From CAJXZP01 sp041563475 (GTDB lineage: Bacteria; Bacteroidota; Bacteroidia; Flavobacteriales_G; Salibacteraceae), in NCBI GenBank assembly GCA_041563475.1, contig JBFFMY010000034.1, forward strand, positions 1-29,294: DNA of 29,294 nt. The letters are read 5' to 3'. A model generated the notes under the pieces. It was not told the DNA's origin, ran no database searches, and worked only from the letters and a program-made list of their open reading frames with translations. A program made the position numbers and the translations under genes. Of this stretch, positions 1-7,606 are shown piece after piece. Positions within the stretch are counted from its first letter, which is position 1. Each line of letters starts with the position of its first letter.

Positions 1-27
1 GATTTACTTTCAATGGTTAACATAGCC

Positions 28-672
28 TTATTTTTTGGGAGTCCATTCAGAAGGATTTCTCCTCCAATCTTTTAATGACTCAATATGTGATTTTTCAACT
101 AAGCTAAGTGACATTGCATGCTCAATCAAAGTATTGTAATCTGTTAAAACGCAATAATTGCAATTTGCGTCTGCAAAGTTTTTAGAGGCAATATCGAATC
201 CGTAACTAAAAATAGCTACTAAACCTCGAACATTTAGTTCGGCATTTCTTAGGGCTTCAACGGCCTTCAAACTGCTACCTCCAGTGGAAATTAAATCCTC
301 AATTACAACCACTGTTTGGCCTTTTTCAAAAACGCCCTCAATTTGGTTAGTAAGTCCATGCCCTTTTGGTTGCGGACGAACATAAATAAATGGCAAATTC
401 ATTTCTTGTGCTACTAAAGCACCAATAGGCAAGCCACCTGTAGCTACCCCGGCAATAACTTCTGGTTTACCATATTCACTCTCAATTTTCTTGACAAATT
501 CTTGACGAATAAATGTACGAACCTGCGGATAGGATAAAACTTTTCTATTGTCACAATACATTGGAGACTTCCAACCAGAAGCCCACGTAAATGGATTTTT
601 AGGTTGTATCACAACCGCTTTGATTTGAAGTAAAAATTCTGCTACTTTGAGCGATGAATGATCTATAAGCAT
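28..672 (-). CDS. pyrE: Orotate phosphoribosyltransferase
   Basis: This 214-residue protein transfers the phosphoribosyl group of PRPP to orotate, giving OMP in de novo pyrimidine synthesis in the cytosol. The PRPP-binding signature VVVIEDLISTGGSS is at residues 121-134, and the N-terminal FTWASGWKSPMYCDNR segment (28-43) is typical of PyrE. Length matches the family. The ATG at 672 is preceded 5 nt upstream by an exact TAnnTTTG element, so the mRNA may be almost leaderless. It diverges from a NUDIX gene whose ATG is only 8 bp away. The identification is secure. Confidence 0.97.
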   Translation of the reverse strand: MLIDHSSLKVAEFLLQIKAVVIQPKNPFTWASGWKSPMYCDNRKVLSYPQVRTFIRQEFVKKIESEYGKPEVIAGVATGGLPIGALVAQEMNLPFIYVRPQPKGHGLTNQIEGVFEKGQTVVVIEDLISTGGSSLKAVEALRNAELNVRGLVAIFSYGFDIASKNFADANCNYCVLTDYNTLIEHAMSLSLVEKSHIESLKDWRRNPSEWTPKK

Positions 673-677
673 ATCGG

Positions 678-685
678 CAAATGTA
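678..685 (-). promoter_or_regulatory. Predicted pyrE -7 element (TACATTTG)
   Basis: The minus strand reads TACATTTG, an exact match to the Bacteroidota sigma-A -7 element TAnnTTTG, ending 5 nt before the pyrE ATG. A TTTG at 701-704 (minus) could be the -33 element, with a slightly short 15-nt spacer. The element covers the ATG of the divergent NUDIX gene (681-683). This is a prediction from sequence only. Confidence 0.5.
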
Positions 686-1298
686 TAAAGTTTTTGTAAA
701 CAAAACTCCTATTGTTTTAACGGATAATATGGAGAATTTCGATAGTGAAAAGTGGACTATTGTTTCGTATCAAAATAGAGAACAACTCGTTGATTTGGTG
801 GTCGAAATAGAAAAAGGCCATTATAAACTACCCACCGTGATATTTCATTTTGACTTAGATGAACTGTGGAGCACTTTCATACGTCAATTTAAATATGTTC
901 AAGCTTCAGGCGGAATGGTTTTTAATGCTAAAAACGAGTTTTTGGTTATTAAAAGGAATGGGAAATGGGATTTACCGAAAGGACATTTGAAAAAAGGGGA
1001 GCGGCCAGAGTTTGGTGGAATGAGAGAGGTGGAAGAGGAGTGTGGTATTCAGGGATTATCTATAACGCAACATTTAGCCAATACGTATCATATGTATGAA
1101 CGAAACGGATTGGTTCTAAAAAAAACATTTTGGTATGTGATGCGTTCTGATTTTAAGGGTCAACTTGTGCCTCAAATTGAGGAAGGTATTGAAAAGGTTG
1201 TTTGGCGGACCAAGGAAGATATTGAGGAAATGATGAAAAAGTCGTATCCAATAATCAGAGAACTTCTTGAAAAGGGAGTTAGTTTAATTAGTCGTTAA
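681..1298 (+). CDS. NUDIX hydrolase with N-terminal extension
   Basis: The 205-residue protein has a perfect NUDIX box at residues 101-123 (GX5EX7REVEEECGI), so it should hydrolyse a nucleoside diphosphate linked to another moiety using Mg2+. The substrate cannot be told from sequence. About 70 residues precede the NUDIX fold, with no motif I recognise. It is divergent from pyrE, and its promoter would have to lie inside the pyrE coding region; I found no good -7 match there. Its 3' end overlaps the convergent thioredoxin-fold gene by 11 bp. A nucleotide clean-up role is only suggested by the pyrE neighbour. Confidence 0.9.
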   Translation: MYKVFVNKTPIVLTDNMENFDSEKWTIVSYQNREQLVDLVVEIEKGHYKLPTVIFHFDLDELWSTFIRQFKYVQASGGMVFNAKNEFLVIKRNGKWDLPKGHLKKGERPEFGGMREVEEECGIQGLSITQHLANTYHMYERNGLVLKKTFWYVMRSDFKGQLVPQIEEGIEKVVWRTKEDIEEMMKKSYPIIRELLEKGVSLISR

Positions 1299-2685
1299 TA
1301 ATCTCATATCGTTTACCCCTAGGCTTTTTGGCGTACATTTTTTCAAAAGTCGTGTACATTTCATTTGGCCTTACCGAAGGTGATTCCAAAAAATATCCAT
1401 GCTTATCCAACAAGTAATAAATAGGGTAACTCCAAATTTCATAGGTTTCCAATATTTCAAAATTGCAATCTAAATTGGCGTAGTGCAAATTATTCGTTTC
1501 CGGCGGGAAATTCGAATAATCCACAGAATCTCTATCCGTAAGAATGAGTAAATATTGTTGATTTTTATATTTTTTACTCAAATTTTTAATCACTTGTAGA
1601 TCTTGTATTGAGCTGTAACTTTTAGAATTAATAAAACCCAAATACAATGAGTTACCTCGAAAATCTTCTAAGGAAATCACATCCCCTTGGGTATTATGTA
1701 CTTTAAAAATTGGGGCTTCTCGGTTTTGAGCAAGAATTTTTTTATCCCTTTGAAAATATCGAGCCGCATTTTTTTGAATTTCAAAGGCACAAAAATTTGC
1801 CATTTGACTAATAATAGCCTTTTTGTTTTCTTGGTCAAGCATATTTCGGGAAGCATTCCCTGTTACATAATGAAAAATAGCTAAACTTCTCATTTCGTTC
1901 GTATTCAATAAGGTGTCAAGTTCTAGGAGTTTCATGAAGGAATCATAAACTTTATATTCCTTTTTTGCTTTTTCAAATTCCGCAGCGTTTTTTGTGAATA
2001 ATTGATGTATTCGTGGACTTATAATGGATGAGAAAAAATTTTGATATTCTAAACTTTGGTAATGAATGGGTTGATTGTAGATGTATTCCATAATTAACTT
2101 TTGTTTCGGGATTCTGGTTTGTAAATACGCATCCGCTTTGTAGTACGTATAATAAACTTTAAAAAGCGAATCCGACTGAATATACGTTTCGTACATAGAA
2201 TCAGAGGTGGCAAAAAAGCTAGAATAAATTTTTTGAATATTTGAGTTTGCTCCAATTTTCAATTGCATTTTTGCGAAAGCTATAGGGAAGCTTTGATAGA
2301 CCGAGTCGGTAGCAACATCTTGTGGGAGTTCTACATAACTAATGCGGTACTTTAATGGGATTCTTTGGTTCTCCGGTATTGAAATGGGTAATAAATCGAG
2401 CCGAATTCTTGTTTGTGGATGAAGGTGTAAAATTACTGACCGCATTTCAATTTTCACGAGAATTTCTTTTGGTTTATCCAGCTCTATTTGAAAGGAGTAC
2501 TCACCATTTCCGGAAATAAGAGAAGAAGAAATTAACTCTGTTTCACTGGTTAATCTATTCTTAAATTGAAAAATTTCAATAGGTTCATTTGCAAAAAACA
2601 TAGCGTTTCCCGCAATGGTAACATTTTGTCCAAGTCCAATAATCGGACAAATGGATAATAAATAAATTAGAAATAAATAGCGCAT
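1288..2685 (-). CDS. Secreted thioredoxin-fold protein lacking the CxxC motif
   Basis: This is a TlpA/AhpC-like exported protein. The start chosen is the ATG at 2685, which directly precedes a signal peptide (MRYLFLIYLLSICPIIGLGQ) and leaves 1 nt after the coaD stop. A longer frame reaching 2751 would overlap coaD and put 22 polar residues before the signal. The N-terminal ~100 residues are beta-rich and resemble the DUF4369-type domain often found before TlpA domains. The C-terminal ~130 residues look like a thioredoxin fold (FKVHNTQGDVISLEDFRGN, then a cis-Pro-like SYPIYYLLDKHG). Where the redox CxxC should be (about residues 348-356) the sequence is INSKSYSS, so both cysteines are absent. 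A disulfide reductase role is therefore unlikely; the true role is unknown. It is last in the DUF3822-rsmD-coaD operon. Confidence 0.8.
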   Translation of the reverse strand: MRYLFLIYLLSICPIIGLGQNVTIAGNAMFFANEPIEIFQFKNRLTSETELISSSLISGNGEYSFQIELDKPKEILVKIEMRSVILHLHPQTRIRLDLLPISIPENQRIPLKYRISYVELPQDVATDSVYQSFPIAFAKMQLKIGANSNIQKIYSSFFATSDSMYETYIQSDSLFKVYYTYYKADAYLQTRIPKQKLIMEYIYNQPIHYQSLEYQNFFSSIISPRIHQLFTKNAAEFEKAKKEYKVYDSFMKLLELDTLLNTNEMRSLAIFHYVTGNASRNMLDQENKKAIISQMANFCAFEIQKNAARYFQRDKKILAQNREAPIFKVHNTQGDVISLEDFRGNSLYLGFINSKSYSSIQDLQVIKNLSKKYKNQQYLLILTDRDSVDYSNFPPETNNLHYANLDCNFEILETYEIWSYPIYYLLDKHGYFLESPSVRPNEMYTTFEKMYAKKPRGKRYEIIND

Positions 2686-2686
2686 T

Positions 2687-3142
2687 CTATCGAAGTGCTT
2701 CAGGAATAAATTTTGAAATATTTCCGTTGTGCTTTTTGATATCTCTAACAACGGAAGATGATAGGGCGGAATATTCTGGGCGACTCAGCAGCAAAACGGT
2801 TTCAATATCTGGAGCCATTTCAAGGTTCATTAATCCAATATTTCGTTCAAACTCAAAATCAGCGGCTGTTCTTACCCCACGTAAAATGTAATTAGCATTC
2901 TTTGATTTGCAATATTCAATAGTCAAACCAGTATAAATTTCAACAGAAATTTTTGGATTTGATTCGAACACCTTTTCAATTTGAAGCTTCCTTTCCTCAG
3001 CAGAATACAAATGATTTTTGGTAGAATTATGACCTATAGCAATGATTAAGTGATCAAATAAGTGAATTGCTCTATTCACAACATCCTCGTGCCCAATAGT
3101 AATGGGGTCAAATGATCCTGGGAAAACACCTATTTTTTTCAT
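2687..3142 (-). CDS. coaD: Phosphopantetheine adenylyltransferase
   Basis: CoaD adenylylates 4'-phosphopantetheine to dephospho-CoA, the penultimate step of CoA synthesis in the cytosol. The 151-residue protein starts with GVFPGSFDPITIGH, carrying the nucleotidyltransferase (T/H)xGH motif (TIGH, 15-18), and has the C-terminal EYSALSSSVVRDI signature of bacterial CoaD. Length is normal for the family. It lies 5 nt after rsmD and 1 nt before the thioredoxin-fold gene, so it is surely co-transcribed with both. Confidence 0.97.
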   Translation of the reverse strand: MKKIGVFPGSFDPITIGHEDVVNRAIHLFDHLIIAIGHNSTKNHLYSAEERKLQIEKVFESNPKISVEIYTGLTIEYCKSKNANYILRGVRTAADFEFERNIGLMNLEMAPDIETVLLLSRPEYSALSSSVVRDIKKHNGNISKFIPEALR

Positions 3143-3147
3143 AACAC

Positions 3148-3687
3148 TTATTTTTTTACAAAAATGCTAAAGTTAACGGAGCCATATCTTCTTTGTTGCT
3201 CAAATCCATCAATATCTTCAAAACTGTGGTATTCATCATGTTCAAGAATTAACCAACCTTCTTCCTTTTCCAATAGGGTGCCTTTAAGGATTTCTTGTAC
3301 CATTTCACGTTGATTTTCCATATTATATGGTGGGTCAGCGTAAATTATTTTGAACGTACTTTTTGTCGTAGAAATGTACTTTAGGGCATCAGACTTAAGG
3401 ACGGTCATCTGATCAAATTTCATTTCCGCAGCCATCGATTTCATGAAACTCGTACAGCTGTAATTATTATCTACAGAGGTAATCGACCCTGCACCTCTTG
3501 ATGCAAATTCGTATGAAATATTTCCTGTACCAGCGAATAAATCCAGCACCTTTATATCGTCAAAATAAAATTCATTATTGATAACATTAAATATACCTTC
3601 CTTGGCCATATCGGTTGTGGGTCGTACCGGCAGGTTCTTTGGAGCAGTAATCCGTTTAGATCTGTATTTCCCACTTATTATCCGCAT
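3148..3687 (-). CDS. rsmD: 16S rRNA (guanine(966)-N(2))-methyltransferase
   Basis: RsmD methylates G966 of 16S rRNA with S-adenosylmethionine. The 179-residue protein starts MRIISGKYRSKRI, the usual family opening. It has the SAM-binding loop DLFAGTGNISYEF (from residue 49) and the catalytic DPPY motif at 118-121. Its ATG overlaps the end of the DUF3822 gene by 10 bp, which implies translational coupling, and coaD follows after 5 nt. rsmD next to coaD is a common bacterial arrangement. Confidence 0.96.
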   Translation of the reverse strand: MRIISGKYRSKRITAPKNLPVRPTTDMAKEGIFNVINNEFYFDDIKVLDLFAGTGNISYEFASRGAGSITSVDNNYSCTSFMKSMAAEMKFDQMTVLKSDALKYISTTKSTFKIIYADPPYNMENQREMVQEILKGTLLEKEEGWLILEHDEYHSFEDIDGFEQQRRYGSVNFSIFVKK

Positions 3688-4460
3688 TGCACATCAAATA
3701 TAGTGTTAATTAAGGCGTTGGCAGTTTCCTTTTCTAATTCTGAGCAACAAGATGGTTTCAAATGAAAAATATGTGGTGAATAACGTTGGAACGCAGTTAA
3801 AACTTCCTTTGAATAGGCATAATTTCCTCCAATATGTATATGTGTTTCGGAAGTAGGAAATTCAAATTGCTCCATACTGAAATAGGTGTAATAAATAACA
3901 TCCTCATATGACCGTACCTCAAATACATTAAAAGAAACCATTTTCTTTCCATGCATTAGGCATAATGTAAATTGCTTATTATGATATTGGATGAAGGCAT
4001 AGTAATGGCCTTCTTTAGCATAAAACAAATGATATGCAGATATAAGAGAGGCAAAGTGGTGACGAAAAAATATGTGACCAAATGTAGATTTTAGACTATT
4101 GATTAATTCCAAATTCATTGTAAAAGCTAGGAAGCTATCAATTTCGGGAATAAAAGTTTTCAAAAGCGTATCAGGTTCTTCAACCTTAAGCAAGGGTTGA
4201 ACCAATTTCTCAAAGTTATTCGCATCATAAAATACGGATGGGATAAAAGTGAAATTAGGTGTTAAACTATAATAAACGTTTTTGGATGAGTTTATTAAAG
4301 TGGAATTATTGGGTTCGTTTTTTAAAACAGAAAGCACCCTTTCAGTTTCACTTTTGATGTTTGTTTCAAATCGAGAAACAGAGAGAATATCACCCGTTCT
4401 TGGATTCGAAATCCCTATCGAAATGGACTCTGAGTCACTGTGAATAGCTGCATTATACAA
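3678..4460 (-). CDS. DUF3822 family protein (TTG start)
   Basis: The 260-residue protein resembles the DUF3822 family, which in Bacteroidota often sits directly upstream of rsmD; function is unknown. The opening ISIGISNPRTGDILSVSRF and the central YYAFIQYHNKQFTLCLMHGKK segment fit that family. There is no signal peptide or membrane segment. No ATG or GTG is available in frame between the preceding gene's stop at 4527 and 4460, so a TTG at 4460 is the best start. It gives about 13 residues before the first conserved strand. A strong hairpin ends 5 nt upstream of that TTG. The family assignment rests on recall and synteny. Confidence 0.75.
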   Translation of the reverse strand: MYNAAIHSDSESISIGISNPRTGDILSVSRFETNIKSETERVLSVLKNEPNNSTLINSSKNVYYSLTPNFTFIPSVFYDANNFEKLVQPLLKVEEPDTLLKTFIPEIDSFLAFTMNLELINSLKSTFGHIFFRHHFASLISAYHLFYAKEGHYYAFIQYHNKQFTLCLMHGKKMVSFNVFEVRSYEDVIYYTYFSMEQFEFPTSETHIHIGGNYAYSKEVLTAFQRYSPHIFHLKPSCCSELEKETANALINTIFDVQCG

Positions 4461-4464
4461 AGAA

Positions 4465-4486
4465 GCAGCTTTGTAATCAAAGCTGC
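4465..4486 (-). terminator. Hairpin terminator after the three-TM protein gene
   Basis: A perfect 9-bp stem (GCAGCTTTG / CAAAGCTGC) with a 4-nt loop is followed on the minus strand by TTCTTTG. Two G-U pairs could lengthen the stem. It lies between the stop of the 255-aa gene and the TTG of the DUF3822 gene and fits a modest intrinsic terminator. Its closeness to the next start means it could also hide or gate that start. Confidence 0.6.
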
Positions 4487-4526
4487 CTCCCTTAGTATTG
4501 TATGTAAATTGTGGTTTTATATTATT

Positions 4527-5294
4527 TTATTTTTCTTCTTTCCAGTTCCCAGCTGTTGTAGGATCTGTCATTGAACCAACTTTCATGATGTCCGTTTTGT
4601 CAAATGGGGCCGCATCGGTAATTTGAAATACCTGCACTTTAGCACCACTTGAACGAGTGATTTCTCCTGCTTCAATTTTGAAACTGACCTTGTCAGAATA
4701 AGGAACATATCTTAATGTAGTAATATCTAGTGGATATTTCGGATCTCTTGTACTTAAGTAATCCGCATTAAAAGCAATATTCATTGCAGGAACCAAAGAG
4801 GTATCTCGAATAATAATACCTGAATCCAAAGCTTCCAATTCAGTCATTCCATCCGGCACATCACCATCTCTAATAACCATTGTTACCGAATCATACATAA
4901 CGAAATTTATCAACGTATCCATATTTCCACAAAACTTCAAATGCTCTTTTTTGTAGGCAAGTTCAATTTCACGTAAATCTTTTAAATTTTGAATTACTTC
5001 CGCATATCTGATTTGCTTTTCTTTCATGAATTGAATTGGCGTGTCAATAGAAGTATAATTTTCGTATCCTAAATAACCAGAAATACCGATTAAAACAATC
5101 GCAATTAGTATAGAATTTTTATTTGTTATAAGTCCAAGCGCATTTACAATGGCTAAGCCACCAGCCAATAAAATAGCTACTCCAGCCATAAGAAATAGAC
5201 CGTTTTGGTCATTAGAAAATCCAAATCCTAATATCACAATTCCTAAGAGGCAGATAAAAGTCCCTGGGGCAAATTTTGAGATTGATTCTTTCAT
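4527..5294 (-). CDS. Three-TM membrane protein of unknown function
   Basis: I do not recognise this 255-residue protein. Three hydrophobic segments lie at about residues 9-26, 33-55 and 61-77. By the positive-inside rule the N-terminus is cytoplasmic and the ~175-residue C-terminal domain periplasmic. That domain starts with a charged, probably coiled helix (KEKQIRYAEVIQNLKDLREI) and continues with AYKKEHLKFCGNMDTLINFV. It ends in a polar tail (TAGNWKEEK). No enzyme motif is visible. The gene has its own terminator (4465-4486) before the DUF3822 operon and diverges from the helicase gene at 5412. Confidence 0.8.
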   Translation of the reverse strand: MKESISKFAPGTFICLLGIVILGFGFSNDQNGLFLMAGVAILLAGGLAIVNALGLITNKNSILIAIVLIGISGYLGYENYTSIDTPIQFMKEKQIRYAEVIQNLKDLREIELAYKKEHLKFCGNMDTLINFVMYDSVTMVIRDGDVPDGMTELEALDSGIIIRDTSLVPAMNIAFNADYLSTRDPKYPLDITTLRYVPYSDKVSFKIEAGEITRSSGAKVQVFQITDAAPFDKTDIMKVGSMTDPTTAGNWKEEK

Positions 5295-5369
5295 AATCGT
5301 TTAATGGTGTATCCTTAATTGTTTACAGAACGCGCACAAAACTACAATTTTTTTTATCCGATACATAGC

Positions 5370-5400
5370 TTGCTGCGGTACTTAAATTCAATTTAATTTG
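5370..5400 (+). promoter_or_regulatory. Possible promoter of the helicase gene
   Basis: TTAATTTG at 5393-5400 matches the Bacteroidota -7 element TAnnTTTG at all fixed positions but one. A TTG at 5370-5372 lies 20 nt upstream, the usual -33 spacing. Transcription would start just before the TTG start codon at 5412, giving a very short leader. This is a sequence-only prediction. Confidence 0.4.
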
Positions 5401-5411
5401 TAACAAATATA

Positions 5412-6806
5412 TTGCCAAAATTGGGTATTCCATTACATGCTTCATTTCCGTTTGAACCGACATCTGACCAGTATTCTGCGCTTCAGTTGCTAGATGCGTT
5501 TTTAGAGAGTAAAAACCATCTACAGTTATTTCTATTACGTGGATTTGCGGGAACAGGTAAGACATCCATACTTTCTCATGTGGCAAAAATGAATAATTCG
5601 GAAGGTAAAATTGTGCTTTTAGCTCCTACTGGAAGAGCGGCAAGAGTTCTCTCAAGTTATTGTGGAATACCGGCATTTACTATTCATAAGAAGATTTATA
5701 GGTTAGCTGAAGAGGGTTTTGGAGATATGAATTTCATGCTTCAAAAAAGTAATTTTGAAAACACTTTATTTATAGTAGATGAAGCCTCTATGATTTCATC
5801 CGCAGGGTATTCTAATCGAGATTTATTGGAAGATTTAATGCGATTTGTGTATAGAGGAAAAGGATGTAAGTTGATTATTTCAGGCGATAATGCGCAATTA
5901 CCTCCAGTAGAAATGGAATATTCTCCTGCGTTAGATGTAAATTTTTTAAAAGAAAATTTTAACCTTCCTGTAATCGAGTTTGAACTGCAGGAGGTGGTTC
6001 GTCAGCAACAGGAATCGGGAATATTATATAACGCAACTGAGATTCGAAATAGATTAATCAAAGAAAATTTTGAAGTTAAGTTTGTGACCAATGGAACTGA
6101 TGTTATTTCTATTTCAGGGTTGGAGTTGCAAGAAAATCTAGAAAATTGCATGCACGAATATGGTATGGATGAGGTTTTGATTATTACACGATCAAATAAA
6201 CGGGCAAATCAATTTAATTCGGAAATCAGAGGAAGGTTATTATTTCGGGAAGAAGAAATTGAAGCGGGTGATTATTTAATGGCGGTAAAGAATAATTACC
6301 ATTGGTTAAAAGAAGAAGAGAACAAAAATGATTTCATTGCCAATGGTGAATCAATGGAAGTTTTAAAAGTACTTGGAAAGGAAACGATGTATGGCTATAA
6401 TTTCGCTAATTTAAATGTTCGTTTTGTAAATGATAGGATTCCGGATGTGGATGTGAAAGTTTGGTTAGATGCCATAACTACGCAAGGACCCTCAATGCCT
6501 ATTGGAGAAACAAAAAACCTGTACTTTTCTGTTTTGAATGACTATATGGAACAAGGAGAAACTAAAAAGGCGAAGCAACTTGCTTTGATCGATCCATTTT
6601 ACAATGCACTTCAAGTTAAGTTTTCATATGCAGTTACCTGCCATAAAGCTCAAGGTGGTCAATGGTCAGCCGTTTTTATTGATCATGGGTATTTAACAGA
6701 TGAAATGGTGGATGAAAACCTTTTAAGATGGTTTTATACCGCTTTGACGCGCGCAACACAAAAAGTGTTTTTGGTAAATTTTAATGAATTGTTCTTGGAG
6801 AATTAA
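5412..6806 (+). CDS. RecD/Dda-like superfamily 1 DNA helicase
   Basis: The 464-residue protein is a superfamily 1 helicase of the RecD/Dda type, expected to unwind DNA 5' to 3' with ATP. Walker A GFAGTGKT is at 44-51, Walker B IVDEAS near 121-126, followed by SGDNAQLPP. The UvrD-like C-terminal motifs TCHKAQGGQW and FYTALTRAT are also present. It lacks the long N-terminal region of RecD2 and has no RecB/RecC neighbours, so it is a stand-alone helicase of the short kind common in Bacteroidota. A stop occurs 18 nt upstream and no ATG precedes Walker A, so the TTG at 5412 is the best start. Confidence 0.9.
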   Translation: MPKLGIPLHASFPFEPTSDQYSALQLLDAFLESKNHLQLFLLRGFAGTGKTSILSHVAKMNNSEGKIVLLAPTGRAARVLSSYCGIPAFTIHKKIYRLAEEGFGDMNFMLQKSNFENTLFIVDEASMISSAGYSNRDLLEDLMRFVYRGKGCKLIISGDNAQLPPVEMEYSPALDVNFLKENFNLPVIEFELQEVVRQQQESGILYNATEIRNRLIKENFEVKFVTNGTDVISISGLELQENLENCMHEYGMDEVLIITRSNKRANQFNSEIRGRLLFREEEIEAGDYLMAVKNNYHWLKEEENKNDFIANGESMEVLKVLGKETMYGYNFANLNVRFVNDRIPDVDVKVWLDAITTQGPSMPIGETKNLYFSVLNDYMEQGETKKAKQLALIDPFYNALQVKFSYAVTCHKAQGGQWSAVFIDHGYLTDEMVDENLLRWFYTALTRATQKVFLVNFNELFLEN

Positions 6807-6824
6807 TTTTGAGATACCAAAGGT

Positions 6825-6832
6825 TACTTTTG
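6825..6832 (+). promoter_or_regulatory. Predicted -7 element (TACTTTTG) before the acyltransferase
   Basis: TACTTTTG is an exact TAnnTTTG match 72 nt upstream of the acyltransferase ATG, just after the helicase stop. No good -33 partner is visible at the usual distance, so the call is moderate. Confidence 0.4.
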
Positions 6833-6904
6833 TCCATTAGAATAAGAAATTAAAAAACATAATTTAATAGAACAGGAACAGTAAAACGTGAATTTTTACA
6901 GGGT

Positions 6905-7477
6905 ATGAAGAAGCTACTAGGACGATTATTATTTAAATTATATGGATGGAAACTTGTCGGGAAGGTTCCGGAAGAAATTACCAAGTATGTTTTAATTGCA
7001 GCTCCACATACCAGTAATATGGATTTCTTTCTCGCCATGCCAACGATGTGGTCTTTGGGTTTGCCAGGAAGATATTTAATTAAAAAAGAGCACACCGATG
7101 CATTTTACGGCTTTGTGATAAAAATGATGGGTGGAATAGGCGTAGATCGTAAAAATCAATCTTTGGATTTTGTGGAACAATTGAAGCAAATAGTTGAAAA
7201 CAACAATGAACTTGCCATGCTATTTACTCCGGAAGGAACAAGGAAAAGAGTGGAGAAATGGAAAACTGGTTTTTATAGAGTAGCCTTGGCAATGAATGTT
7301 CCAATTATTTTGGCGTATGCCGATTATAGTAAAAAGGAAGTGCATATTGGTCATGTATTCAAACCATCTGGGGATTTTGAAAAAGATTTCACGTACATGG
7401 AAAACTTTTTCAAGGATATCGTACCGAAAGATCCGGAAGGGTATAACCCTCAAATTTTCACTAGAAAAGAAGAATAA
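6905..7477 (+). CDS. 1-acyl-sn-glycerol-3-phosphate acyltransferase family protein (PlsC-like)
   Basis: The 190-residue protein is a PlsC/LPLAT-type acyltransferase. It carries the catalytic HX4D motif (H35-TSNM-D40) and the glycerophosphate-binding FTPEGTR motif (EGTR at 110-113). It probably acylates a lysophospholipid or another lipid at the inner face of the membrane. At 190 residues it is short for PlsC (about 240) and has no clear N-terminal TM helix, which fits the smaller acyltransferases in this phylum that may act on other lipids. No terminator is visible after it. Confidence 0.88.
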   Translation: MKKLLGRLLFKLYGWKLVGKVPEEITKYVLIAAPHTSNMDFFLAMPTMWSLGLPGRYLIKKEHTDAFYGFVIKMMGGIGVDRKNQSLDFVEQLKQIVENNNELAMLFTPEGTRKRVEKWKTGFYRVALAMNVPIILAYADYSKKEVHIGHVFKPSGDFEKDFTYMENFFKDIVPKDPEGYNPQIFTRKEE

Positions 7478-7525
7478 AAAGGCGGTGCTCGGAATCTTAT
7501 TCGTTAATTGTGAATAAGTTAATTA

Positions 7526-7539
7526 CGTGAAATTTCACG
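7526..7539. repeat. 14-bp perfect palindrome upstream of the T9SS gene
   Basis: CGTGAAATTTCACG is a perfect palindrome without a loop and without a following U-tract, so it does not look like a terminator. It lies about 67 nt upstream of the GTG at 7607 and would suit a dimeric DNA-binding regulator. No regulator gene is adjacent. Confidence 0.4.
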
Positions 7540-7606
7540 CGAAAAGAATATAGTAAAAAAATAGTATTTTTAGCCATGTAAAAACTATTGAATATTTGTT
7601 ATTGAG

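Noticed and set aside
2686..2751. A longer N-terminus for the thioredoxin-fold protein, overlapping coaD
   Set aside because: The extra 22 residues would precede a typical signal peptide and duplicate coaD coding sequence in another frame. The ATG at 2685 gives a clean signal peptide and 1-nt spacing.
5323..5586. An 87-codon minus-strand frame over the helicase 5' end
   Set aside because: It overlaps the Walker A coding region of the helicase in antisense, has no motif, and is placed in the shared promoter region of the divergent pair.
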